Source: Hymenobacter psychrotolerans DSM 18569
Lineage (GTDB): Bacteria; Bacteroidota; Bacteroidia; Cytophagales; Hymenobacteraceae
DNA length: 64,000 nucleotides
Direction: 5' to 3'
Assembly: GCF_900142395.1 (NCBI RefSeq)
Contig: NZ_FRAS01000014.1
Coordinates: 1-64,000, forward strand
The position numbers and the translations under genes were made by a program. Below the pieces are notes generated by a model. The model did not search any database. It was not told the DNA's origin and was given only the letters and a program-made list of their open reading frames with translations. Below, piece by piece: positions 16,342-24,979 of the stretch; the stretch's first letter is position 1, and every line of letters begins with the position of its first letter.

Positions 16342-17130
16342 TCAGAAGGCATTCACGGAGAAGCCCCCGTCTACGCTCAGGCACTGGCCGGTGATGTAGC
16401 TGGCGGCCGGCAAGCACAGAAACGCCACGGCGGCGGCCACTTCCTCCGGCTCGCCTACCCGGCCCTGCGGCGTGCGGCTCACCACCTGCTGCAGATATTC
16501 CGGGTTGCGCAGCACGGTTTCGGCCAGCGGCGTGCGGATGTACCACGGCGCCACTGCATTCACCCGGATGCCGGCCGGCGCCCATTCCACGGCCAGGTTG
16601 CGGCTCAGCTGAATGAGGGCCGCCTTGGTCATGCCGTAGATGGAGCCGGTGCGCACGTGCTGCAGCCCCGCCACCGACGACACATTGACGATGCTGGCCG
16701 CCCCAGCCGCCTTCAGCATCGGGTACGCGCCCTGGCACAGCCCAAACGCCGATTCCAGGTTAGTAGCCAGCAGCTGCTGATACTCGGTAGGGCTGTAGTC
16801 GGTGGTGGGCTTGCGGATGTTGGTGCCCACATTGTTGACCAGAATGTGGAGCACGCCACCGCGTTGCGCTACTGCGTCCAGTAGAAGCTGGCGGCCGGCT
16901 TCGGTGCTTACATCGGCTGCAATGGCGTGCGCATCGAGGCCCAGTGCCCGCCAGGCCGCTACCTGCGCCTCCAGTTCGGGAGCCTGCCGGGCTACGGCCA
17001 GCACCGTGGCACCCAGGTTCAGCAGCTCCGTCGCTATTGCCGCACCAATTCCTCTGGAAGCGCCCGTCACGAGGGCAAGCTGCTGGGTAAGGTTCCAGCG
17101 GTTGTTCAATTCAGTAGAAGAGGAGTACAT
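16342..17130 (-). CDS. SDR family oxidoreductase, tropinone-reductase-like
   Basis: 262 residues. Nucleotide site [25 protein letters not shown] (the NNVGTN form seen in tropinone-reductase-like and gluconate-dehydrogenase-like SDRs), catalytic Ser of NVSSVAG, and YGMTK as the YxxxK motif; the C-terminus [14 protein letters not shown] is standard. An NAD(P)-dependent carbonyl reductase or alcohol dehydrogenase of unknown substrate. It stands alone. Confidence 0.88.
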   Translation of the reverse strand: MYSSSTELNNRWNLTQQLALVTGASRGIGAAIATELLNLGATVLAVARQAPELEAQVAAWRALGLDAHAIAADVSTEAGRQLLLDAVAQRGGVLHILVNNVGTNIRKPTTDYSPTEYQQLLATNLESAFGLCQGAYPMLKAAGAASIVNVSSVAGLQHVRTGSIYGMTKAALIQLSRNLAVEWAPAGIRVNAVAPWYIRTPLAETVLRNPEYLQQVVSRTPQGRVGEPEEVAAAVAFLCLPAASYITGQCLSVDGGFSVNAF

Positions 17131-17399
17131 GGTAGGGGCAAATGAGCGTGTAAAATTATGTCAGCCTGATGCTAAGGAAATTTGATTTTAGGGGGCTTAG
17201 GAGGGATAATATGGTACTAAAGATTCTAATAGTTGTATTAAGTATATATAGTAGATTATTGTGATAGTTGTAATAATTGTTGAGGATGAAAAATTAAATT
17301 GCAATGAAATGCGGCTGGTTTTGAAAAAAATATAAATTGATGCCCTGCATTATGGAAATTATGCAGGCCGATCTTCTTTCACTTCCACAACCACACAAC
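17131..17399. other. AT-rich intergenic control region
   Basis: About 270 bases far richer in A and T than the surroundings, between the divergent SDR and M4 protease genes. No perfect TAnnTTTG element was found for the protease; GGTTTTGAAAA at about 17316-17326 and the TATAAATTG that follows are weak candidates. No small gene is apparent. Confidence 0.5.
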
Positions 17400-19874
17400 A
17401 TGCTCAACAAGTACTCTGCCGCAGCATTATTGCTGCTCGGTGGCCTCCACTCCGCGGCCGTAGCCCAGGACCTGTCCCGGGTACAAAGTAAAGACCTCAA
17501 CGACAACGGCACGCCCTATCTGGTGCAGTTCAAAGCCGATGTGGCAGCCTACCAGCTCAACCAGGCCACCCAGCTGCTCCGCGACCAGCTGCAGCTCACC
17601 TCCGACGACCAGCTGCTGCCCCTCAAATCAGAAGCCGATGACCTGGGCTTTGCGCACGAGAAATTCCAGCAGTACTACAAAGGCATCAAGGTAGAGCATG
17701 CTACGTACTCGGTGCACGCCCGTGGTGGCAAAGTGCAGAGCATCAGTGGGCAGTTTGAGCGGGTGCGCGGCCTCAATGTCACGCCTTCCCTCTCCGCCGA
17801 TGCTGCGCTGCAGCAGGCTATGGCCTTTGTGGGCGCCCGCAAATACATGTGGCAGGATGAGCGGGAAGAAGCCAGCCTGAAGCAGCAACTGGACAACGCC
17901 AACGCCACGTACCGCCCGCAGGGTGAACTGGTCGTGGTGCGCAACCTGCGCACTACCAATGCCGCGCTGGCTGGCAAGCCTACCCTGGCTTGGAAGTTCA
18001 ACATCTACGCGCAGGCCCCCATCAGCCGCGCCTACATTTATGTTGATGCCCACTCCGGCGAAGTAGTGGGGCAGGACAACATCATCAAGCACGCGGCGGC
18101 CACGGCCACGTTTGCCACGGCCTACAGCGGCACCCGCACGCTGGCCAACGGCACCGCTACCGGCGGCTACAACCTGCGCGAAGCTACCCGTGGCCTGGGC
18201 ATCGAAACCTACAACTGCAAGCGCAGCAACAGCTACACCGGCGCCGTGGACTTCGTGGATGCCGACAACAACTGGACCGCCGCCGAATACAACAACGCCA
18301 CCTTCGACAACGTGGCCGGCGACGCACACTTTGGGGCGCAGGCTACCTACGACTACTGGAAGCTGGTACACAACCGCAACTCCTTCGACAACGCCGGCGC
18401 CAAAATCAAGAGCTACGTGCACTTTGATGACGTGCCGGGTGGCGCGGGCTACGAAAATGCCTTCTGGGACGGGGTGCGCATGACCTACGGCGACGGCGCC
18501 AGCACCTTCAAGCCCCTGACTGCCCTGGACGTGTGCGCCCACGAAATCGGGCACGCCATCTGCGAGAAAACCGCCAACCTGACCTACCAGAACGAGTCGG
18601 GCGCCATGAACGAAGGCTTCTCCGACATCTGGGGCGCCTGCGTGGAAGCCCGCTCGGCCAGCACCTACGGCCTCACCGGCAAGAGCACCTGGCTTATCGG
18701 CGAAGAAATCATGAAGGCCGGCGGCGCGCTGCGTTCCATGAGCAACCCCAACGCCTATGGCCAGCCCGACACCTACAAAGGCACGTACTGGAGAGCCACG
18801 ACCAGCAGCCCAACCCAGTCCAACGACTACGGCGGAGTGCACACCAACTCGGGCGTACTCAACTACTGGTTCTACCTGCTGAGCCAGGGCGGTTCCGGCA
18901 CCAACGACATCGGCAGCGCCTACACAGTAGCGGGCGTGGGGCTTGATGCGGCCGCCAAAATTGCCTACCGCACCGAAGCTGTGTACCTGTCGGCTTCCTC
19001 TACTTTCGCTAATGCTCGTGCCGGCGCTATTTCGGCCGCTACCGACCTGTATGGCGCTGGCTCGGCGCAGGTTACGGCCGTTACGAATGCCTGGTATGCC
19101 GTGGGGGTTGGGGCGGCTGCCGGTGGCGGCGGAACTACGCCTACCACGCCTACCTACTGCGCCAGCAAAGGCACCAACGTATCCTACGAGTGGATTGACC
19201 TCGTGAGCCTGGGCAGCATCAACCGCAGCTCGGCCAGCAATGCCGGCTACTACGACGGCACGGCCACCAGCACCAGCGTAGCCGCTGGCTCGTCGCAGAC
19301 CATCAGCTACAGCGCCGGCTTCACGGGCACGGCCTACACCGAGTACTGGAAGATCTACATCGACTACAACCAGGACGGCGACTTCATTGACAGCGGCGAA
19401 ACCGTGGTGAGCCGCGCCGGCACCAGCAGCAGCACCACACTCACGAGCACCTTCACCATCCCGACTACGGCCAAAAACGGCAAAACCCGGATGCGCGTGG
19501 TCATGAGCGACGCCTCGGCCACGACCAGCTGCGGCATCTACAGCTACGGCGAAACCGAGGACTACAGCATCACGATTTCCGGTGGCGCCGCTATTGCCGG
19601 CAACACGGGCAGCAACGCCAGCATGGGCCTCACGCAGAACGTTGCGCGCAGCCTGGAGCTGTATCCTAACCCTGCCACCGATGTCGTGAACATCATCATG
19701 CCCGACAACGCTCCGGTAGTATCCGTGACGCTCACGGACCTGCGCGGCGCCAAAGTAACCGGTCTGCGCATCAGCGGCGACCAGCTGAACGTGTCGGCTC
19801 TGGCCCGCGGCATCTACACCCTCACTGTCAGCGACGGGCAGAAAGTGTTCCACCAGCGCTTCGTGAAGCAGTAA
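17400..19874 (+). CDS. secreted M4 metallopeptidase with GEVED and T9SS domains
   Basis: 824 residues from the ATG at 17400, which opens a signal peptide (MLNKYSAAALLLLGG, ending AVAQ). Then come an FTP/PepSY-type propeptide (about 30-210), the thermolysin-like catalytic domain with zinc motif HEIGH at about residue 381 and the third ligand in MNEGFSDIWG, a GEVED domain (YIDYNQDGDFIDSGE to GETEDYSITI, about 590-730), and a C-terminal T9SS sorting domain starting LELYPNPATD at about 755. An extracellular zinc protease exported by the type IX system. An in-frame ATG 21 codons upstream is less likely because it would precede the signal peptide. Confidence 0.92.
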   Translation: MLNKYSAAALLLLGGLHSAAVAQDLSRVQSKDLNDNGTPYLVQFKADVAAYQLNQATQLLRDQLQLTSDDQLLPLKSEADDLGFAHEKFQQYYKGIKVEHATYSVHARGGKVQSISGQFERVRGLNVTPSLSADAALQQAMAFVGARKYMWQDEREEASLKQQLDNANATYRPQGELVVVRNLRTTNAALAGKPTLAWKFNIYAQAPISRAYIYVDAHSGEVVGQDNIIKHAAATATFATAYSGTRTLANGTATGGYNLREATRGLGIETYNCKRSNSYTGAVDFVDADNNWTAAEYNNATFDNVAGDAHFGAQATYDYWKLVHNRNSFDNAGAKIKSYVHFDDVPGGAGYENAFWDGVRMTYGDGASTFKPLTALDVCAHEIGHAICEKTANLTYQNESGAMNEGFSDIWGACVEARSASTYGLTGKSTWLIGEEIMKAGGALRSMSNPNAYGQPDTYKGTYWRATTSSPTQSNDYGGVHTNSGVLNYWFYLLSQGGSGTNDIGSAYTVAGVGLDAAAKIAYRTEAVYLSASSTFANARAGAISAATDLYGAGSAQVTAVTNAWYAVGVGAAAGGGGTTPTTPTYCASKGTNVSYEWIDLVSLGSINRSSASNAGYYDGTATSTSVAAGSSQTISYSAGFTGTAYTEYWKIYIDYNQDGDFIDSGETVVSRAGTSSSTTLTSTFTIPTTAKNGKTRMRVVMSDASATTSCGIYSYGETEDYSITISGGAAIAGNTGSNASMGLTQNVARSLELYPNPATDVVNIIMPDNAPVVSVTLTDLRGAKVTGLRISGDQLNVSALARGIYTLTVSDGQKVFHQRFVKQ

Positions 19875-19891
19875 TTGCTTCTCGCGCTTGC

Positions 19892-19925
19892 AAAAAAGGC
19901 CCGTCAGTAGACGGGCCTTTTTTTG
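19892..19925. terminator. bidirectional terminator
   Basis: AAAAAAGGCCCGTC, a 4-base loop, then GACGGGCCTTTTTTT. It serves the M4 protease gene and, in reverse, the converging gene at 19963. Confidence 0.9.
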
Positions 19926-19962
19926 TTGATGGGTTGGTTGCTACACGTTGATGACTATTGCA

Positions 19963-20709
19963 TTATCGGCCCCAGGGCGCGTATTCCAGCTTCAGCTCTA
20001 CCAGGCCGTAGCCGTCGTTGAGACTGGAGCTGGAGCGGCCGCTTACCGGGCTCACATCGTCGAGCTGGTCGGTGGTGGTGAAGAAGTAGGCGGCTTCGGC
20101 CGTGGCGTTGAGCTTGGGAGTGAGGCGGAACACAATGCCCAGGCCCACGGGCGCCGTAACGGCCAAAGCCGGATAATCCTTGCGCTCCGGGGACAGGAAG
20201 GGAGTCCGGTCGTCGGGCCGCAGCGTACCGATGTAGGATTTGGGGTTGTAGAGCAGAAAGCCGGCCCCGGCTTTCACGAACGGCTTGATGAGGGCTGCCG
20301 GCCGCTTGGGGCTGGCAAACTCGCTTTCATCGCGCAGCAACTCGTAGCGCAGAAACGTAACCCCGCTCACGTTGCGCCCCCGGAAGGCCAGGCCCCGTTC
20401 AGCCAGCTGGTCTTTGGCCCCAATCTGAAAGTAGGTGGCTTCTCCGCCAATCACCAGGCGCGGGCGCAGCAGGTACAGAATGCCCAGGCTGCCGCTGCCA
20501 CCGGGCAGGTTGTTGCCCAGGTCACCGGCCAGGTCGCCGTTGTAGAGGGCCACCCCGCCGCCGGCCGTAAAGCGCACCGGGCCCCGGTAGTAGGCGCGGG
20601 CCTGGCTGCTGTAGTGGCGTTTGCGGCGCTCCGGCCCATCCTGGGCAGCAGCGGCGTGCGCCAGTACCATGCCGGCCGCAAAAGTAGAAATCAGCAGAAA
20701 GTGCTTCAC
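19963..20709 (-). CDS. outer-membrane beta-barrel protein
   Basis: 248 residues with signal peptide (1-22, ending AAAAQ). The mature part alternates hydrophobic and polar residues in strands with turns, for example RFTAGGGVALYNGDLAG, RLVIGGEATYFQIG, and ends LVELKLEYAPWGR, typical of 8-stranded barrels. GGGVALYNGDL resembles the start of DUF6089-like barrels of Bacteroidota. Function unknown. Confidence 0.7.
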   Translation of the reverse strand: MKHFLLISTFAAGMVLAHAAAAQDGPERRKRHYSSQARAYYRGPVRFTAGGGVALYNGDLAGDLGNNLPGGSGSLGILYLLRPRLVIGGEATYFQIGAKDQLAERGLAFRGRNVSGVTFLRYELLRDESEFASPKRPAALIKPFVKAGAGFLLYNPKSYIGTLRPDDRTPFLSPERKDYPALAVTAPVGLGIVFRLTPKLNATAEAAYFFTTTDQLDDVSPVSGRSSSSLNDGYGLVELKLEYAPWGR

Positions 20710-20854
20710 GCAGGGAAAAGGGGGTTAGGTGAGCAAGTGGATAGCAGGTAGAACGTAGGTATACACGAATAAGAGCGCAAAACGCGTGGTACGCGCAACA
20801 CCGGGGGCGGGGTTGCGGCGGCCGGCCCAGAGTGGCAGCCACAATCCCGGCGGC

Positions 20855-21571
20855 CTATTTAAACTTGCCTTCCGGGTCGGGCATCTTCGCCAGCAGGTCG
20901 CTGATGAAGTTGAAGTCGATGCTGGTCATGTTGATGTTCTGGCCTTTGTGGACGGCCTCCCAGGCTTTGGCGTAGTCTTCCTGGAAATAATGTGCCAGCC
21001 CCATCTGCTGCCAGGCAATGGCGTTGTTCGGGTCGGCGGCCAGGGCCCGCTGCAGATAGCCAATGCCGGTGGTGAGGTCCTTCTTCTTTTTCGTCTGCTC
21101 GTAGCGGATCAGGTGGCTGGAGCCCAGGTCGGCGAGCATCAGGGCATTTTCGGGAGCCAGCGCCAAGCCCTGGGTCAGCAGGTCAATGGCCTGGTCGGGC
21201 GTTGGGTTCTTGCTGGCGATAATGCCCAGGCCGCGGTATACTTCCGGGTTTTTGGCATCGAGCAGCCACGCCAGGTTCAGGCGCGTAACGGCCGTATCTA
21301 CCTGGCCTTCGCTGAGGTATTCGTAGCCTTTGCCGGAAAAAAAACGGCTGGCCTCAGCCCGGGAGCCGAAGCTGGCGGCCACTTTCTCCACGTAGCCCGG
21401 CCCCAGCAAGCCCTCGGCCTGCGCCGCCGCAATGCCCCCGAACAGCGGCTGCAGGCGGTTGGCGGCGCTAACGGCCTCGTCTTTGGTCTTTACTTTGGTT
21501 TTGCGCTGAGCCTGAGCCGGCAGGGCCAGCAGAGCGGCAGCAGCCAGTGCTACAAAAAACGGGTATTTCAT
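20855..21571 (-). CDS. secreted TPR-repeat protein
   Basis: 238 residues from the ATG at 21571 (MKYPFFVALAAAALL), which opens a signal peptide ending AQAQ near residue 22. About four tetratricopeptide-like helical pairs follow, with consensus positions visible in AEASRFFSGKGYEYLSEGQV, NPEVYRGLGIIASKNPTPDQ and NAIAWQQMGLAHYFQEDYAKA. A periplasmic scaffold for protein contacts; partner unknown. A TATATTTG element lies upstream at 21634-21641. Confidence 0.8.
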   Translation of the reverse strand: MKYPFFVALAAAALLALPAQAQRKTKVKTKDEAVSAANRLQPLFGGIAAAQAEGLLGPGYVEKVAASFGSRAEASRFFSGKGYEYLSEGQVDTAVTRLNLAWLLDAKNPEVYRGLGIIASKNPTPDQAIDLLTQGLALAPENALMLADLGSSHLIRYEQTKKKKDLTTGIGYLQRALAADPNNAIAWQQMGLAHYFQEDYAKAWEAVHKGQNINMTSIDFNFISDLLAKMPDPEGKFK

Positions 21572-21633
21572 GGAAAAGAAGCGTCGGAAAAAGCGGAACG
21601 GGCAGTCTGATAACTGCCGCCTACGGTTGCAGG

Positions 21634-21641
21634 CAAATATA
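21634..21641 (-). promoter_or_regulatory. -7 element TATATTTG of the TPR gene
   Basis: The minus strand reads TATATTTG, 62 bases before the ATG at 21571, matching TAnnTTTG. No -33 TTG at ideal spacing. Confidence 0.45.
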
Positions 21642-21824
21642 ACGTTCCAGGCGCCGGAGTTCGTGTAGTAGGGCGCAAAGCAGCCGCCCGGCACCTGCAG
21701 CATGTCCAGACAGGCATTCAGATTGTCCGGCAGGGGAATAGGGCCACACCGGTACCAGCCGCCCGCTCACCTTCTGGCAATTCGTGGCGCGGCATACGCG
21801 CCGCCTGTGGTTGGGAAGTAGCTT

Positions 21825-22313
21825 CTAAAACAGCGAGGCCTGCACGGCGGGCTGCTCAAACTCCAGCAGCCATTTCTTGCGTGGCAGTCCGCCCGCGTAG
21901 CCCGTCAGCTGCCCGCCGGCCCCGATGATGCGGTGGCAGGGCCACACAATGGCTAGCGGGTTTTGCCCGTTGGCGGCGCCCACGGCCCGCACAGCGGCCG
22001 GGTTGCCCAGCTGCCGGGCCAGGTCGAGGTAAGACGCCGTGCGGCCGAACCCCACACCCGGCAGTGCCGTCCAGACGCGCCGCTGAAAGTCCGTGCCCTG
22101 CTGCACATCATAGGTCAGCGTGAAGTCGCGCAGCTCGCGGCCGAAGTAGGCCCGCAGCTGCCGGTGCGCTTCCCGCAGACTGGCCGGCACCAGTGCTGAT
22201 GGCGTTTCGGCGGCCTCTTCGTTCAGAAATTCCACCGCGCAAAGGCCGGCATCAGTACCGCGCAAGCGGAGCGGCCCCAGCGGCGAAGCAAGAAAAGCAA
22301 CGGCTTCAGTCAT
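21825..22313 (-). CDS. ogt: methylated-DNA-[protein]-cysteine S-methyltransferase
   Basis: 162 residues from the ATG at 22313 (MTEAVAFLASPLGPLRL). It repairs O6-methylguanine by moving the methyl group to its own cysteine. The active-site sequence IVWPCHRIIGAGGQLTGYAGG is recognisable over its length: PCHR with the following GYAGG, preceded by NPAAVRAVGAANGQNP of the DNA-binding helix-turn-helix. A further 20 in-frame codons upstream look like leader sequence. A TACTTTTG promoter element ends only six bases before the ATG. Confidence 0.92.
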   Translation of the reverse strand: MTEAVAFLASPLGPLRLRGTDAGLCAVEFLNEEAAETPSALVPASLREAHRQLRAYFGRELRDFTLTYDVQQGTDFQRRVWTALPGVGFGRTASYLDLARQLGNPAAVRAVGAANGQNPLAIVWPCHRIIGAGGQLTGYAGGLPRKKWLLEFEQPAVQASLF

Positions 22314-22319
22314 AGCAAG

Positions 22320-22327
22320 CAAAAGTA
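22320..22327 (-). promoter_or_regulatory. -7 element TACTTTTG, six bases before the ogt start codon
   Basis: The minus strand reads TACTTTTG and is followed by six bases and then the ATG at 22313. Transcription from it would begin at or next to the start codon, implying a leaderless mRNA. Confidence 0.45.
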
Positions 22328-22494
22328 GGGTCGCAAAAATGCAAAAAGCTGCCGGGAAGGTGCCCAGCCACAATTCTGCTACGTCAATATACTATACACA
22401 GGAAAAAATTGGAAATGAACAAGTTGGCGACTATCAGAGGAATACGGTAGCAAAAGAATGCAGTATATTGCTTCAGCGTCTGGTACGGAGGAGG

Positions 22495-22524
22495 TTGGAA
22501 TAGTACTTCCGTACGATAGTTTTG
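22495..22524 (+). promoter_or_regulatory. complete Bacteroidota promoter of the PA14 gene
   Basis: TTG at 22495-22497, a spacer of 19 bases, and TAGTTTTG at 22517-22524. Both elements and the spacing fit the consensus. It lies 49 bases before the GTG start. Confidence 0.7.
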
Positions 22525-22573
22525 CCTGCTCCTGACTTTACCTCATCAGTTCAACTTTAGATTTTTACGCATT

Positions 22574-24166
22574 GTGCGACACCTACTGTTCTGTTTCGTA
22601 GCCGGTTTGCTCTCCACCGGCACTGCCCTGGGCGGCCTGCCCGTTTCGGGGCCCGCGGCGCAACCGGGTACGCAGGCTACTACCGCCGGGCCGGGCGAAG
22701 GCACTGGTCTTACAGGCTCCTATTTCAACAATGGCTCCCTGGCCGGCACACCGCTGCTGCGCCGGGTAGATGCCGTGGTGGATTTCGAGTGGAAAACGGG
22801 CATTCCGGCTCCCGGCCTGCGCAGCGACAATTTCTCGGTGCGCTGGGAGGGCCAGATTGAGGCGCCCGCCACCGGCCGCTACAAGTTCATCACCAAGTCC
22901 GATGACGGGGTGCGGCTGTGGGTAAATGGCAAGCAGATTCTCGATAACTGGAACGGCCAGGGCAGCACCACTACCTCCACCAGCGCCGAAGTAAGCCTGG
23001 CTGCCGGTGAGCGCGCCACCATCAAGGTTGAGTACTATGACCAGGACGGCGACGCCAACGTGCGGCTGCAGTGGGTGCGCCCGGGCCAGGGCGCCCAGAC
23101 GGTGCCTTCCGTGTACTTGTATCCGCTGGAAGGCCCGGGCATGCCCGTAGCCGAGAAAGCAACTATTATTACGGCCGTAGCGCCCGAGCCGGAGAAGCCC
23201 GCGAAACCAGCCAAAGCCACTGCCGCCAAGCCCGCCGCTCCGGCAACGTCCAAAGCTGCCCCGGCCGCCAAGGCGCCGGCTACTACGGCGGCCAAGGCGG
23301 CAGCGCCCAAGCCGGTTGCCGCCGCCAAGCCGGCTCCGGCGCCCAAACCAGCTAAACAAGCCGCGCCCACGGCCGCCGAAATTTCCAAAGCGCTGAATAT
23401 ACCCGGCGTATTCACCCTGATGGCCCGCTCCGACGGCAAACCGTTGGAGGTAGCCGGCGACGCCCCGGTTTCGAAGGATCCGGGCCTGACCTCGGCTCCG
23501 GCGGGTGCCCCGCAGTGGGAGATTGAGGAAGCCGGCAGCGGCTACTACAAGCTCACGGTGCAGGGTGGCCGCAAAGTGCTGGAAGTGCTGGGCAGCGAAA
23601 CGTCCAACGGCGCCCCCCTCAGCCTGTGGCCTTACTACAGCGGCAACAACCAGCTCTGGAAGATTGAGGATGTCGGCGAGGGCTACTACAAGCTCACGGC
23701 CAAGCACAGCAACAAGGCCCTGACAGCCGGCACCGAAGAAGAAGGCGGCCTGCAGCAGCGCCGCTACGGCAGCCGCCCCACGCAGCAGTGGAAGCTGGAA
23801 GCCGCTGCGCCCAAGGAAGCGGCCATGGCGGGCCCCGTAGCCAACGTGCCCGTGACGGGCTCCAACCGGCTGGCCGTATATCCGAACCCTTCCAGCGGCA
23901 TGGTGCAGATGGCGTATCAGCTGGGTGATGCACAGCCGATTGGGTGGGTGCTCTACGACCAGCGCGGCTCCGCAGTGCGCGTATCGGACTACCGCCGCCA
24001 GCAGGCCGGCCCCCATCACCAGACCCTCGACTTCACGGGCCTGCCCTCCGGCGACTATAACCTCAACCTGACTGTGGGTGGCGTAACTACCCGGCAGCTC
24101 GTGAGCATCCGGCGGCCCGGCGCTGCTACTGCCGAGCCCGAGCCCGGTGCCGAAGCTTCCAAGTAA
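22574..24166 (+). CDS. secreted PA14 / ricin-like protein with T9SS sorting domain
   Basis: 530 residues, starting at GTG (22574), with a short signal peptide. Residues about 45-185 are a PA14 domain (GLTGSYFNNGSLAG; SDDGVRLWVNGKQILDNW; VEYYDQDGDANVRLQW). A long Ala-Pro-Lys linker (about 190-270) follows, then a region with two similar units (SGYYKLTVQGGRKVLEV and GEGYYKLTAKHSNKALT), which reads as a ricin-type beta-trefoil, a sugar-binding module. From about residue 432 a T9SS sorting domain begins with LAVYPNPSSG. Probably a surface glycan-binding protein; no catalytic domain seen. Confidence 0.85.
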   Translation: MRHLLFCFVAGLLSTGTALGGLPVSGPAAQPGTQATTAGPGEGTGLTGSYFNNGSLAGTPLLRRVDAVVDFEWKTGIPAPGLRSDNFSVRWEGQIEAPATGRYKFITKSDDGVRLWVNGKQILDNWNGQGSTTTSTSAEVSLAAGERATIKVEYYDQDGDANVRLQWVRPGQGAQTVPSVYLYPLEGPGMPVAEKATIITAVAPEPEKPAKPAKATAAKPAAPATSKAAPAAKAPATTAAKAAAPKPVAAAKPAPAPKPAKQAAPTAAEISKALNIPGVFTLMARSDGKPLEVAGDAPVSKDPGLTSAPAGAPQWEIEEAGSGYYKLTVQGGRKVLEVLGSETSNGAPLSLWPYYSGNNQLWKIEDVGEGYYKLTAKHSNKALTAGTEEEGGLQQRRYGSRPTQQWKLEAAAPKEAAMAGPVANVPVTGSNRLAVYPNPSSGMVQMAYQLGDAQPIGWVLYDQRGSAVRVSDYRRQQAGPHHQTLDFTGLPSGDYNLNLTVGGVTTRQLVSIRRPGAATAEPEPGAEASK

Positions 24167-24192
24167 TTAGCCGGCACCTGCTGCCTTAACCG

Positions 24193-24229
24193 AAAGTGCC
24201 ACCTGTTCCGAAGAGCAGGTGGCACTTTT
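24193..24229. terminator. bidirectional terminator
   Basis: AAAGTGCCACCTG pairs with CAGGTGGCACTTTT around a 10-base loop, between the converging PA14 and PLD genes. Confidence 0.85.
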
Positions 24230-24257
24230 GTGTTGTATTGGAGACGAGCCCGATGAC

Positions 24258-24974
24258 TTATCCTTCAAAGGGGGCCAATGCTTCCCAAAGCCGGCCAAAC
24301 TCCTGGCTGTAGCGCCGGACAATAGTGGTGTCGTCGGTGATGAGCAGGTTTTCTAAATTGAGTTCCGCGGCCGAGCGGGTCCAGTTGTAGGAGCCGGTCA
24401 GTACGGTGCGGCTGTCGGCCAGGGCAAACTTATGGTGCATGTGGTCGGTGGTGCGGTCGGTGCGCACGGGCAGGCCGGCCGCCTGCAGCTGGCGCACGTC
24501 GGAGCCCCGGTCGTAGAGCTTGTCGTTGTCGGTGAGCAGGCGCACGCGCACCCCGCGCTTGTGGGCGGCCAGCATGGCATCGGTCAGCCGGTCGTCGGCA
24601 ATGGTAAACAGGCAGATATCGAGCGTGTGCGCGGCCTCACCCAGAAACCGCCGGATGGCCGCTACGCAGTCATCATTGGGGCTGAAGAACACTTCGGAGC
24701 GGGACGCACGGGCGGGCGTGTCGGCCGGGGGCAGGAGCAGGGCGCTGGCGGCTTCCAGCCACTCAATCACGGTCTTGTCCTGAAAGCTGTTGAAGCGGCT
24801 GCGCGCCAGCCCGAACAGCCGGTGGCGCAGCTCGTGCAGGTCTTCGCCGTGCTGGCCATGCTCCGCCAAACGCTGGCGCAACTGGCGCGCTTCGTCCAGC
24901 GAAAGGGTCGAGTCGGCGAAGGCGCGCTCGAAGTGGTGGAGCAGGTCGGTGGTGGCGTCGGGCAGTCGGTTCAT
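24258..24974 (-). CDS. PLD-superfamily nuclease/phospholipase-like protein
   Basis: 238 residues from the ATG at 24974. A helical N-terminal region (about 1-95) precedes one phospholipase D-type half-domain with FFSPNDDCVAAIRRFL, LDICLFTIADDRLTDAML and the HKD motif HHKFALADSRTVLTGSYNWT. One HKD motif per chain is the arrangement of the Nuc-type endonucleases, which work as dimers. No signal peptide, so cytoplasmic. It starts 5 bases after the stop of the glycosidase-like gene, so the two are co-transcribed. Confidence 0.8.
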   Translation of the reverse strand: MNRLPDATTDLLHHFERAFADSTLSLDEARQLRQRLAEHGQHGEDLHELRHRLFGLARSRFNSFQDKTVIEWLEAASALLLPPADTPARASRSEVFFSPNDDCVAAIRRFLGEAAHTLDICLFTIADDRLTDAMLAAHKRGVRVRLLTDNDKLYDRGSDVRQLQAAGLPVRTDRTTDHMHHKFALADSRTVLTGSYNWTRSAAELNLENLLITDDTTIVRRYSQEFGRLWEALAPFEG

Positions 24975-24979
24975 GCTGG

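Noticed and set aside
17628..19853. A 741-codon open frame on the minus strand opposite the M4 protease gene
   Set aside because: GC-rich genes of this genome leave long antisense frames; it has no signal peptide or domain, and it is fully covered by the convincing M4 protease on the other strand.
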